15,515 nucleotides of DNA. It comes from Clostridia bacterium (GTDB taxonomy: Bacteria; Bacillota; Clostridia; Oscillospirales; Butyricicoccaceae). Location: assembly GCA_017547995.1 (NCBI GenBank), contig JAFYNW010000073.1:1-15515 (forward strand), in the 5' to 3' direction. The position numbers and the translations under genes were made by a program. Shown here one piece after another: positions 1-7,138 of the stretch (position 1 is its first letter; every line of letters begins with the position of its first letter). The notes beneath the pieces were generated by a model. It had not been told where the DNA came from. It was given only the letters and a program-made list of their open reading frames with translations, and searched no databases.

Positions 1-698
1 GCTGGGATTTTTCTCACATTGAGGGACGCTACACTGAGGACAATAATTTTCCTTGGGAGTATCGCAAGCTGATTGAGAAATATCTCAAGGCCGATATGAA
101 GCTGCTCGACTACGATACGGGTGGCGGCGAATTTCTGCGCTCACTCGGTCATCCTTATGAAAATACGGCGGCTACTGAAGGCTATACCCCTAACGTGGAG
201 CTTTGCAAGGAGGTTTTGCTCCCTCTCGGCATCGATTTCCGCCCTTGCGACAATCCGTCGGCTATTCCTTTTGATGATGGCAGTTTTGACGTTATAATCA
301 ATCGTCACGGCAGCTTTGACCCTGTTGAAATCCATCGTCTGCTTAAAAAGGGCGGTATTTTCATCACTCAGCAGGTGGGCGAGGACAACGACAGACAGTT
401 TGTCGAGCTTGCTATGCCTGGCGTGCCGAAGCAATTCGAGCATCTCAATCTTGCCGACCAGCGCAAGGCCTTCGTCGATGCAGGATTTACTATTCTCGAG
501 GAGGGCGAGGCTTTCCGTCCGATGAGATTTTACGATATGGGTGCATTCGTCTGGTTTGCCCGTATAATTCAGTGGGAGTTTCCTGATTTTTCCGTCGATT
601 CCTGCCTTGAAAATCTGCTGAAAATGCAGAAAATCATTGAAAAAGACGGCTACGTTGAGGGCACAACCCATCGATATATGCTTGTAGCACAGAAATAG
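1..698 (+). CDS. Class I SAM-dependent methyltransferase, 5'-truncated by window edge
   Basis: The reading frame is open from the first complete codon at position 3, so the gene starts before the window. The ATG at 96 is probably internal, because the preceding frame reads WDFSHIEGRYTEDNNFPWEY and similar gene-like sequence. About 231 residues are visible. The stretch LLDYDTGGGEFL fits motif I of the Rossmann-type methyltransferase fold (the SAM-binding glycine loop). IPFDDGSFDVIINRHGSF fits the motif around strand 4, and LLKKGGIFITQQVG fits the strand-5 region. The substrate cannot be told from sequence; small-molecule or rRNA targets are both possible. It is the only clear + strand gene, is followed by a terminator at 709-740, and converges on nfnB, so it is not part of the grd unit. 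Confidence 0.8.
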   Translation, partial: WDFSHIEGRYTEDNNFPWEYRKLIEKYLKADMKLLDYDTGGGEFLRSLGHPYENTAATEGYTPNVELCKEVLLPLGIDFRPCDNPSAIPFDDGSFDVIINRHGSFDPVEIHRLLKKGGIFITQQVGEDNDRQFVELAMPGVPKQFEHLNLADQRKAFVDAGFTILEEGEAFRPMRFYDMGAFVWFARIIQWEFPDFSVDSCLENLLKMQKIIEKDGYVEGTTHRYMLVAQK

Positions 699-708
699 AA
701 TATAAATC

Positions 709-740
709 AAGGACGTCCGCAATAGGCGTCCTTTTTGTTT
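709..740 (+). terminator. Rho-independent terminator of the methyltransferase gene
   Basis: Arms AAGGACG (709-715) and CGTCCTT (727-733) form a 7-bp stem. It can be lengthened by two G-C pairs inside with one bulge, and it is followed by a T-rich tail (732-740). It lies 11 bases after the stop codon, the usual position for an intrinsic terminator. Confidence 0.8.
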
Positions 741-765
741 GTATATTATTGATTGGAGTGGTTTC

Positions 766-904
766 GGGAGCAGCAAGCGGCTCCCCTACGATGGCATTTC
801 AAAGCAAAGCTATATTTTTGCGGGACGTCATAAATGCCGTCCCCTACTATACGGGCGGTCACAACCGAGGAGATTCTTCGCTTTGCTCATAATGACAGAA
901 TCTC
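766..904. repeat. Hairpin-rich dispersed intergenic repeat, copy A
   Basis: This gene-free stretch holds three inverted repeats: GGGAGC/GCTCCC (766-771 with 780-785), GGGACG/CGTCCC (822-827 with 838-843), and GAGATTCT/AGAATCTC (870-877 with 897-904). The first two right arms are each followed by CCTAC. The block from GGGAC through TCCCCTAC, GGAGATTCTTCG and AATGAC recurs in the same order at 15349-15419, so it is a dispersed element. It lies between convergent genes. Similar palindromic units ending in CCCCTAC are common in Clostridia genomes (from memory). No convincing gene lies within it. Confidence 0.65.
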
Positions 905-917
905 TGCAATACAGCAT

Positions 918-946
918 ACAAAAAGGGCACTCCGAAGAGTGCCCTT
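918..946 (-). terminator. Strong rho-independent terminator of nfnB / grd-nfn cluster
   Basis: On the minus strand, AAGGGCACTC pairs with GAGTGCCCTT (923-932 with 937-946) to give a perfect 10-bp stem capped by a TTCG tetraloop. A run of five T follows (920-924, counting two that also pair in the stem). It starts about 28 bases after the nfnB stop and marks the end of the minus-strand transcription unit. Confidence 0.92.
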
Positions 947-974
947 AATTTATCCTTATATATGTCGTGAAGAA

Positions 975-2360
975 TTACTTCTTGTTGGAGATATATTCGT
1001 GGATTGCAGCAGCAGCTGTCTTACCAGCACCCATAGCGAGGATAACTGTAGCAGCACCCGTAACTGCGTCACCGCCAGCGTATACGCCTTCGATAGATGT
1101 GAGACCATCTTCGTTAGCTACGATGCAGCCCTTCTTGTTTGTTTCGAGGCCAGGTGTGTTGTCCTTCATGATTGGGTTAGGGTTTGTACCGAGGGACATG
1201 ATAACTGCGTCTACTGGGAGAACGAAGTTAGAACCTGGGATTTCGATTGGACGACGGCGGCCCTTTTCGTCTGGTTCGCCGAGTTCCATACGTACGCATT
1301 CAACGCCGTTAACAACGCCGTTTTCATCGCCGAGAACCTGAACTGGGTTGCAGAGTGTGTCGAAGATAACTTCTTCTTCGATAGCGTGGTGAACTTCTTC
1401 AGCACGTGCAGGCATTTCTTCCATGCCACGACGGTAGATAACGTGAACTTCAGCACCGAGACGCTTTGCGCAACGAGCTGCGTCCATTGCAACGTTACCG
1501 CCACCAACAACAGCAACTACCTTGTGGTACTTAGTTGGTGTGTCGTATTCTGGCTTGTAAGCCTTCATGAGGTTGATACGTGTGAGGAATTCGTTAGCAG
1601 AGTAAACACCGTTGAGGGATTCACCTGGGATGTTCATGAATACTGGGAGACCAGCGCCTGTACCTACGAATACAGATTCAAAGCCCATTTCGAAGAGTTC
1701 CTGAACTGTGATAGCCTTACCGCCGAGAACGTTGAGTTCAACCTTAACGCCCATTTCGATGAGCTTGTCAACTTCCTTCTGAACGATTTCCTTAGGAAGA
1801 CGGAACTGTGGGATACCGTAAACGAGAACGCCACCAGCCTTATGGAATGCTTCGAAGATTGTAACTTCGTAGCCCATACGTGCGAGGTCACCAGCAGCTG
1901 TGAGGCCAGCAGGGCCAGCACCGAGAACAGCAACCTTATGGCCGTTTGGTTCAGCCTTAGTAACCTTTGCACCACCGTTGAGCATTACGTAGTCAGCTAC
2001 GAAACGTTCGAGACGGCCGATAGCAACTGGTTCGCCCTTAACGCCACGGATACACTTGCCTTCACACTGGGATTCCTGTGGGCAAACACGGCCGCAAACT
2101 GCAGGAAGAGCAGATGTTTCGGAAATGATTTCGTAAGCTTCTACGAACTTGCCTTCAGCAACCTTAGCGATGAATTCTGGGATCTTAACATTAACTGGGC
2201 AACCGCTTACGCATGGCTTATGCTTACAGTTGAGGCAGCGACCTGCTTCTTCGATAGCCATTTCAGCTGTGTAACCCAAAGCAACTTCTTCAAAGTTTTT
2301 GTTACGTACCAATGGATCCTGTTCAGGCATTGGCATTTTTGTAAGAGACATATTAGCCAT
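975..2360 (-). CDS. nfnB: NADH-dependent reduced ferredoxin:NADP+ oxidoreductase subunit NfnB (GltA-like)
   Basis: 461 aa. This is the large subunit of the flavin-based electron-bifurcating transhydrogenase, which reversibly couples NADH and reduced ferredoxin to NADPH formation in the cytoplasm. Two N-terminal Cys clusters, Cys42/45/50/54 and Cys89/93/99/103, fit the [4Fe-4S] sites of the glutamate-synthase small-subunit family. The FAD-binding GAGPAG is at 147-152, and a second dinucleotide site GGGNVA at 286-291 is followed by YRR near 310, typical of NADP(H) binding. GVYAGGDAVTGAATV closes the FAD site. The start is supported by GGAGGG nine bases upstream. The ATG overlaps the nfnA stop by one base (TAATG), so the two are translationally coupled. 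A stand-alone glutamate synthase small subunit is the alternative, but the partner nfnA argues for Nfn. Confidence 0.92.
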   Translation of the reverse strand: MANMSLTKMPMPEQDPLVRNKNFEEVALGYTAEMAIEEAGRCLNCKHKPCVSGCPVNVKIPEFIAKVAEGKFVEAYEIISETSALPAVCGRVCPQESQCEGKCIRGVKGEPVAIGRLERFVADYVMLNGGAKVTKAEPNGHKVAVLGAGPAGLTAAGDLARMGYEVTIFEAFHKAGGVLVYGIPQFRLPKEIVQKEVDKLIEMGVKVELNVLGGKAITVQELFEMGFESVFVGTGAGLPVFMNIPGESLNGVYSANEFLTRINLMKAYKPEYDTPTKYHKVVAVVGGGNVAMDAARCAKRLGAEVHVIYRRGMEEMPARAEEVHHAIEEEVIFDTLCNPVQVLGDENGVVNGVECVRMELGEPDEKGRRRPIEIPGSNFVLPVDAVIMSLGTNPNPIMKDNTPGLETNKKGCIVANEDGLTSIEGVYAGGDAVTGAATVILAMGAGKTAAAAIHEYISNKK

Positions 2361-3202
2361 TAGTTCATACCCTCCAAATTACACTTGTGCTTATGATCTT
2401 CCATAGACTGACGTTCTTCGATGGAATACATTCTGGAACGGCGGATAACTTCATCGAAGTCGATGAGGTGACCGTCGAAGTCTGGGCCGTCAACGCAAGC
2501 GAACTTTGTTTCGCCGCCAACTGTTACACGGCAGCAGCCGCACATACCTGTACCGTCGATCATGATAGGGTTCATGGAAACGATAGTCTTGAGGTTGTAC
2601 TTCTTTGTGAGGAGACATACGAACTTCATCATTACGAGTGGACCGATAGCGATAACGAGATCGTATTCGTTGCCTTCGTTGATGAGCTGTTCGAGCTTAT
2701 TTGTAACGAGAGCCTTTTCCATGTAGGAACCGTCGTCTGTTACGATGTGGAGTCTGTTACATGCAGCCTTCATTTCTTCTTCAAGGATAACGAAGTCCTT
2801 GTTTCTGAAGCCTGCGATGAGGTCAACTTCTACACCAGCTTCGTGGAAAGCCTTAGCCTGTGGATATGCAATAGCACAGCCGAGACCGCCGCCGATGATA
2901 GCAACCTTCTTGCCTTCGATTTCAGATGCCTTACCGAGAGGACCTACGAAGTCCTGAATGTATTCACCCTGCTTCTTTTCAGAGAGAACCTTTGTTGTCT
3001 TACCAACGATCTGGAAGATGATTGTTACGGAACCCTTTTCGCGGTTGTAATCAGCAACTGTGAGTGGGATTCTTTCGCCTTCTTCGTTTACGCGGAGGAT
3101 AATGAACTGACCTGCCTTGCACTTCTTAGCAACGATAGGAGCTTCAATTTCCATCAGTACGACCTGTTCGTTCAGGTCTTCACGACGCAAAATCTTGTAC
3201 AT
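2360..3202 (-). CDS. nfnA: NADH-dependent reduced ferredoxin:NADP+ oxidoreductase subunit NfnA
   Basis: 280 aa from the ATG at 3202. An upstream in-frame ATG at 3259 exists, but the family starts at MYKILRRE, and AAAGGGGAAG lies just before the 3202 start. The protein belongs to the ferredoxin-NADP reductase-like/PyrK family. RIPLT (44-48) is the flavin-binding motif and IIGGGLG (102-108) the pyridine nucleotide loop. A C-terminal Cys cluster (MCGCC at 220-224 and Cys236) binds a [2Fe-2S] centre. In characterised Nfn this subunit takes NADH and passes electrons to NfnB. The gene follows grdD after an 87-bp gap that contains a hairpin (3252-3276), so it may be read through from the grd operon or have its own weak promoter; neither is proven. 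Confidence 0.9.
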   Translation of the reverse strand: MYKILRREDLNEQVVLMEIEAPIVAKKCKAGQFIILRVNEEGERIPLTVADYNREKGSVTIIFQIVGKTTKVLSEKKQGEYIQDFVGPLGKASEIEGKKVAIIGGGLGCAIAYPQAKAFHEAGVEVDLIAGFRNKDFVILEEEMKAACNRLHIVTDDGSYMEKALVTNKLEQLINEGNEYDLVIAIGPLVMMKFVCLLTKKYNLKTIVSMNPIMIDGTGMCGCCRVTVGGETKFACVDGPDFDGHLIDFDEVIRRSRMYSIEERQSMEDHKHKCNLEGMN

Positions 3203-3248
3203 TTTATTTGCTTCCCCTTTTTGATATTTTATATAGTGGTTTAATCTG

Positions 3249-3276
3249 CAAAAGGGCAAAGGATCACTTTGCCCTT
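3249..3276 (-). terminator. Hairpin between grdD and nfnA, possible partial terminator
   Basis: A perfect 10-bp stem, AAGGGCAAAG with CTTTGCCCTT (3252-3261 and 3267-3276), has a 5-base loop and starts 13 bases after the grdD stop. On the transcript the 3' arm runs into only two further T before G, so the U-tract is short. It may reduce read-through into nfnAB rather than stop it, or protect the 3' end of a processed grd mRNA. Confidence 0.5.
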
Positions 3277-3289
3277 GTATGCAATATAA

Positions 3290-4444
3290 TTATTCCTGGA
3301 TGTAACCAGCCTTCTTAAGAATTTCTCTAGCCTTTTCGAGGTTAGCTTCGGAAACGAGGATGATAGGACCTGTGCAGCCCATACCGCTCTGTGCGTAAAC
3401 GCCTTCCTTCCATACAACCTTAACAGCGTCTTCGAGGTCCATGATTTCAACACCTGGGATCTGAGCTGTTACGATTTCTGTTGGAGGAGCTACTACTTCT
3501 TCTTCAGCTGCTGCAGCTGGCTTAGCTGCTGCCTTTCTTTCTTCGAGAAGCTTCTTGAGACCTGCCTTATTAGCAAGTGCAAATTCGTTAGCTGCTACCT
3601 GGAAGAACTTGTTCTTAGCAAGTTCTGCTGCGTACTTGAGAGCGCCAGCGATAACTGGAGCACCGGAAGCACGGGAAACGATGAGGATCATCTTGTCATA
3701 GCCTTCGCCGATACCAGGGCCGTAGCCGAAGCCTGTTGCTTCGAAGGAACCGCCTGTTGTGAAGGAGCTCATGAGCTTCATGAGGATGTTACCTGTGAGG
3801 GAGTCTGTTACCATAACATCTGGGGATGCCATGAGAACGTCGTTACCACGCATTACGCAGCCACCGTCGGAACGACCGGATGTTGCGAATGTGATTGGGT
3901 AGCCATTTTCCTGGAGCTTCTTGAGAGCCATTTCTGTCTGACGAGCGCCGTCAACGTTGAGAATACCAACTGTTGGGTTTTCGATGCCTGTAGCCTTAGC
4001 TGCGATGATACCGTAGATTGTGTTCTTGATCATACCTTCGATACGGTCAGCGGAAGATGTACCTGTTGTTGTAGCAACAAACATTTCCTTGCCCTTAGCA
4101 GGTGTAACAACACGGCCTACTGTAGAAACGCCGATTGGGAATGGGAAGTGCATTGTAACTGCGCCGTCAACAGCACCTGTTTCAACGAGTTCTTCCATCT
4201 TCTTGTGGCCTTCTTCTTCGTCAGCAACTGCAACAGTCTTAACGAGTGGGTGTGTAAGAGTACCGATGTAGTAAACGTCTACGCCCTGCTTAGCAGCCAT
4301 AACTGCGCCAGCCATTGCGTTTTCTTCACCGAGTTCGGAACCCATACCTGTGATAGCTACCTTTGGCTTGGAGCCAAAGTTACCGGAGATAAGACCTTCG
4401 CCGAGTTCTTCGAAAGTCTTAGCAATGATTTTTTCAATAGACAT
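3290..4444 (-). CDS. grdD: Glycine reductase complex component C, alpha subunit GrdD
   Basis: 384 aa, cytoplasmic. With GrdC it forms protein C, which takes the acetyl group from GrdA and releases acetyl phosphate by phosphorolysis. The N-terminal ~300 residues resemble PlsX-type phosphate acyltransferases (KVAITGMGSELGEENA, TTTGTSSADRIEGM, TSGRSDGGCVMRGNDV). An Ala/Pro/Glu-rich linker (about 305-330) joins a ~50-residue C-terminal segment with GMGCTGP. The Cys there, residue 357, matches Cys359, known as the active-site thiol of Eubacterium acidaminophilum GrdD. The start is backed by AAGGGGGA, which overlaps the end of grdC 14 bp upstream. The tight spacing fits co-translation with grdC. 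Confidence 0.94.
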   Translation of the reverse strand: MSIEKIIAKTFEELGEGLISGNFGSKPKVAITGMGSELGEENAMAGAVMAAKQGVDVYYIGTLTHPLVKTVAVADEEEGHKKMEELVETGAVDGAVTMHFPFPIGVSTVGRVVTPAKGKEMFVATTTGTSSADRIEGMIKNTIYGIIAAKATGIENPTVGILNVDGARQTEMALKKLQENGYPITFATSGRSDGGCVMRGNDVLMASPDVMVTDSLTGNILMKLMSSFTTGGSFEATGFGYGPGIGEGYDKMILIVSRASGAPVIAGALKYAAELAKNKFFQVAANEFALANKAGLKKLLEERKAAAKPAAAAEEEVVAPPTEIVTAQIPGVEIMDLEDAVKVVWKEGVYAQSGMGCTGPIILVSEANLEKAREILKKAGYIQE

Positions 4445-4458
4445 TGTTAGCGTCCCCC

Positions 4459-5997
4459 TTATTCAGCGATGAGGTTAGCTGCGAATTCCTTGAGAGCCTT
4501 ACCGATAAGTACCTTTACTTCGTCTTCAGATACACCAGCAGCCTGCTGAGCTTCAGCGGATGTGTTTGTCTGCATTACGAAAGACATACCGTCGAAGAGG
4601 TTTGTCATACGGCCGAGGAAGAGAGAGCCCTTACCGATGATCATAGCCTTCTTGATTTCGCCTCTCATGATTTCTTCACGTGCGAAGCCAATGTATGGAA
4701 CGCCGGATGGAATGTGACCCTGTGTTGGAGCCCAACCCATCATACCGTGCTTAGCTGGGAATGTAGCGAGTTCCTTCTTGTCGATTTCGCCATTCTTAAC
4801 AGCGAGAGCAGCGATCATCTTGTAGTTGCCGAGTGGAACGTCACCTGCGCCAGCTGGAACTGTAACGTCTGGGTTCTGCATTTCTGGGGAGTACTTGTCG
4901 ATATCTGTGATCTTGAGGCCAGCCTTTTCGAGACCGGATGTTACGAGAGCAGAGATAACCTTCTGTGGTGCAGAGCCTGTACCAACAGAGTGCTTACCGA
5001 GGATGTCGAGGTTGATTTCAGCAGATTCGCCGTCGTTTTCTGTGATAACGATAGCAAAGCCACCGAGAACGTCTTCGAGGATTGGGAGACCCTTCTTAAC
5101 GTGGTCCTTACCGTTCATACCGAGCTTAGCTGTGCAACCACCAGCAGAAACGATAACGCACTTGAATGCGCCGGACTTAACGAGGGATGCAGCGTCAACG
5201 ATAGCGTGAGCTGGGCCTGCGCAGAAGCCACGAACGTCGGAGCCGGATGCGTTTACGAGACCTGCGATTTCAGCAGTAGCCTTTGCGAAGTTACCGCCGC
5301 CGCGCTGGTTCATATCGCCGCAAGCTTCTTCACAGCAGTCGATGATGTAGTCAACGTCTTCCTTGTTGATGCCTGCGTTCTTTACAGCGTAAAGTGTAGC
5401 GAGAACGGAGGATGCCTTGGAAACGATGTTTTCGAGCATTACGTGTGCAGAGAGGTTAACGTCAACGTCGTGAGCTCTCTTGAGGTAACCAACGAGCTTG
5501 TCGTTGTAGTAGATACCTTCAGCGTGTTCGTCGTTAACGAAGTGTTCGATTTCGTCCTGTTCTACGCCAGCGTGTACGCGAGCAACGATTGTTTCGTCGA
5601 TAATTTCGTTAGCCTTGAATGCTTCGATGTGTGCAGCAACGAAGTCCTTGTGGAGACGCATGAGGTCGAAAACGTCACATGTCTGCATGAGGAGGTAGAA
5701 TTCAGCTTCAGGCATGATTTCGCCGAACTTACCGTAACGTGGAGCATTTTCCATTGGCTTATCGTACCAAGGTGTTGGAATTGCTGCGAGTTCAGCTGGA
5801 GTCATGTTGCCGATGTATGTCTGGTTTGGATAGTAGTTAACAGCCTGTTCGTATGTTCTGATGTGGTTAGGAAGTTCCTTAAGATATTCAGAACCTGGGT
5901 TAACGATCATTTCTGTTGTCTGTGTTGTACCATTGCGGATGATCATATCTGGTGTGTGAACCAAGATATAGCCAGTACCTTTTACTACGCTATTCAT
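4459..5997 (-). CDS. grdC: Glycine reductase complex component C, beta subunit GrdC
   Basis: 512 aa, normal for the family. GrdC is the ketoacyl-synthase III (FabH/thiolase)-like subunit of protein C and works with GrdD to turn the GrdA-bound two-carbon unit into acetyl phosphate. The N terminus (KGTGYILVHTPDMIIRNGTT) and the YPNQTYIGNMTPAEL and APTQGHIPSGVPYIG segments are characteristic of GrdC. The Cys-rich stretch DCCEEACGDMNQRGGGN and GFCAGPAHA lie in the thiolase-like core. A GGAGGA box eight bases before the ATG supports the start. The reverse strand of this gene has no stop codon over its full length, showing near-absence of TTA, CTA and TCA codons, which is typical of very highly expressed genes. 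A 172-bp structured gap separates it from grdA. Confidence 0.95.
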   Translation of the reverse strand: MNSVVKGTGYILVHTPDMIIRNGTTQTTEMIVNPGSEYLKELPNHIRTYEQAVNYYPNQTYIGNMTPAELAAIPTPWYDKPMENAPRYGKFGEIMPEAEFYLLMQTCDVFDLMRLHKDFVAAHIEAFKANEIIDETIVARVHAGVEQDEIEHFVNDEHAEGIYYNDKLVGYLKRAHDVDVNLSAHVMLENIVSKASSVLATLYAVKNAGINKEDVDYIIDCCEEACGDMNQRGGGNFAKATAEIAGLVNASGSDVRGFCAGPAHAIVDAASLVKSGAFKCVIVSAGGCTAKLGMNGKDHVKKGLPILEDVLGGFAIVITENDGESAEINLDILGKHSVGTGSAPQKVISALVTSGLEKAGLKITDIDKYSPEMQNPDVTVPAGAGDVPLGNYKMIAALAVKNGEIDKKELATFPAKHGMMGWAPTQGHIPSGVPYIGFAREEIMRGEIKKAMIIGKGSLFLGRMTNLFDGMSFVMQTNTSAEAQQAAGVSEDEVKVLIGKALKEFAANLIAE

Positions 5998-6040
5998 TGA
6001 AGTGTTCCTCCATAAAATAAAATTTGTAAATTAATACAGA

Positions 6041-6096
6041 AAAGCTATCGAAAATATTGGATATGCAAATAAAGCTATCGTTTCTCAATAGCTTTT
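6041..6096 (-). promoter_or_regulatory. Mutually exclusive hairpins upstream of grdC (attenuator candidate)
   Basis: The decamer AAAGCTATCG occurs twice on the + strand (6041-6050 and 6071-6080), exactly 30 bases apart. A complementary segment CAATAGCTTT lies at 6086-6095. On the transcript this segment can pair with either copy: a 10-bp stem (one G-U) with a 5-base loop with the near copy, or the same stem with a longer loop with the far copy. The far copy is followed by TTTTC. The arrangement looks like alternative attenuator or terminator structures in the grdA-grdC gap, but no U-tract is strong and no ligand is suggested. Confidence 0.35.
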
Positions 6097-6118
6097 ATCT
6101 ATTATCCCCTAAATATGG

Positions 6119-6155
6119 CTTAAAGTGATATGGCGCGAGGCCATATCACTTTAAG
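6119..6155 (-). other. Perfect 16-bp intergenic hairpin downstream of grdA
   Basis: CTTAAAGTGATATGGC (6119-6134) and GCCATATCACTTTAAG (6140-6155) are exact reverse complements around a 5-base loop. The stem begins about 17 bases after the grdA stop. No T-run follows on the minus strand, so it is not a canonical terminator. A transcript-stabilising or processing hairpin that raises grdA mRNA relative to grdCD is the simplest reading (inference). Confidence 0.7.
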
Positions 6156-6172
6156 GGGTAATTCCACAAAAA

Positions 6173-6643
6173 TTAGTACTTGCAGAACTCGTCGCGGATA
6201 GCAGTCATTTCGCTAACGATATCGTCAACGTCGAGAACCATTTCCATCATGGAAACCTGTTCATCGTAAACAGCTTCATCAATGAGTTCCTTAATTTCAG
6301 GTTCACAAATGTGATAAACCTTGAGTCCCAACGAGACTCCTGTCAATGGACCAGCAAATGTAGGGTCGCCTGCTGTTACTGTTTCAGCAGCAAGGCCGGA
6401 AGCTTCACCTTCAGCAGCGCCGAGGAGAACAACGATGTTCTCTGGGCCGTATTCTTCTGTGAATTCCTTAACTCTCTTCTGATTTTCCAAGTCCATTGCA
6501 CCAGCAGCTGTTCAGACGAAGCACTCCGTTGAGGAGTAGATTACTTCCGCACCAGCGCTTGTAGCACATTCAGCAATAGCGTCGCCTGGAATACCGTCTC
6601 TATCGCCGATAATGATTACCTTCTTGCCTTCTAACAAGCTCAT
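6173..6643 (-). CDS. grdA: Glycine reductase protein A, selenoprotein GrdA
   Basis: 156 aa when the in-frame TGA at 6512-6514 is read as selenocysteine (residue 44). GrdA is the small heat-stable carrier. Its selenol receives the carboxymethyl group from protein B and passes an acetyl unit to protein C, and the resulting Se-S bond is re-reduced by thioredoxin. The redox motif CFVUTAAGAMDLENQ is intact, with Cys41 and Sec44 at the family's positions. The sequence runs without frameshift from MSLLEGKKVIIIGDRDG to EFCKY, matching the usual length. The start has a strong AAGGAGGA box seven bases upstream. No downstream hairpin close to a bacterial SECIS consensus was found by eye. A promoter/operator candidate lies at 6680-6709. 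Standard gene callers would report only the 107-aa fragment after the UGA or a truncated product. Confidence 0.96.
6512..6514 (-). other. grdA: Selenocysteine (UGA) codon of grdA, Sec44
   Basis: The TGA is flanked by CFV and TAAGAMDLENQ, the invariant context of the GrdA selenocysteine. The frame is coding on both sides, so the codon is recoded rather than a stop. Confidence 0.95.
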
Positions 6644-6679
6644 GGTAAAATCCTCCTTCTTCGATTTATTTGTAGAATT

Positions 6680-6709
6680 TTTATAGTGCACGTGAGGTAC
6701 ACTTGTAAA
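6680..6709 (-). promoter_or_regulatory. Candidate promoter with operator-like palindrome upstream of grdA
   Basis: On the minus strand TTTACA (6704-6709) and TATAAA (6680-6685) are separated by 18 bp. The spacer is almost entirely occupied by an imperfect palindrome, AGTGTAC-N5-GTGCACT (6685-6703; one G-T mismatch between arms). The start of transcription would lie about 30 bases before the grdA ATG. A repressor or activator site in the spacer is plausible. The same palindrome could also act as an RNA hairpin if transcription comes from upstream. Confidence 0.4.
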
Positions 6710-6770
6710 ACTGCCCTACCAAAGCAGAGTTACACGATAAAAGTTTGATATATGCTTTAATCTAAATTAA

Positions 6771-7094
6771 TTAGATGTGAGCCTTGATCATGTTTTCGAT
6801 GTTTTCTTCTGTAGCGTCATCCTTTACGCAAGAAGCGATCATCTGGCCGCCTTCGTAGATAGCGAGAACTGGGAGACCCATGATACCCTGCTTAATAGCG
6901 AGACGACGTGCAGCTGTTGTGTTGAGAGCACAGAACTTCATGTGTTCATGGTACTTTTCAGCACATTCGTGAACGAATGGCATAAGAGCCTTACATGGAA
7001 CGCAACCGTCGCCATAGAAGTCTACGAATACCTTACCTTCAGCGTTGAGAACTTCAGCTTCAAAAGTGTTCTTATCGAGTTCGAGCATAGACAT
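6771..7094 (-). CDS. trxA: Thioredoxin of the glycine reductase system
   Basis: 107 aa. It passes electrons from TrxB to the oxidised selenoprotein GrdA. The active site reads GDGCVPCK (Cys31, Cys34) in place of the usual WCGPCK, so Trp is replaced by Gly and the dipeptide is Val-Pro. I recall this CVPC type from thioredoxins of glycine-reducing Clostridia. The cis-Pro loop is present as GLPVLAIYEGG. AAGGAGGA eight bases upstream fixes the start at MSMLELDK. It follows trxB after 44 bp. The 127-bp gap downstream carries the grdA promoter candidate. Confidence 0.94.
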   Translation of the reverse strand: MSMLELDKNTFEAEVLNAEGKVFVDFYGDGCVPCKALMPFVHECAEKYHEHMKFCALNTTAARRLAIKQGIMGLPVLAIYEGGQMIASCVKDDATEENIENMIKAHI

Positions 7095-7138
7095 AGTTAA
7101 TGTCCTCCTTGAATATTATTTGTTAATTAAAAAGGAAA

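Noticed and set aside
739..948. Small + strand frame in the repeat containing RRFFALLIMTES
   Set aside because: Similar peptide-like translations arise from the dispersed GGAGATTCTTCG repeat; no ribosome site, and it overlaps the nfnB terminator.
834..2363. Open frame of about 509 codons on the + strand opposite nfnB
   Set aside because: It starts in the dispersed repeat, runs antisense through NfnB, and its composition is not protein-like.
4444..6000. Open frame of about 518 codons on the + strand opposite grdC
   Set aside because: It is an exact complement of a clear GrdC gene, has a Cys/Phe/Val-rich composition unlike real proteins, and exists because the sense gene avoids TTA, CTA and TCA codons.
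6173..6643. grdA as a pseudogene or two fragments because of an internal stop
   Set aside because: The stop is a TGA at the known selenocysteine position, with intact frame and family residues on both sides.
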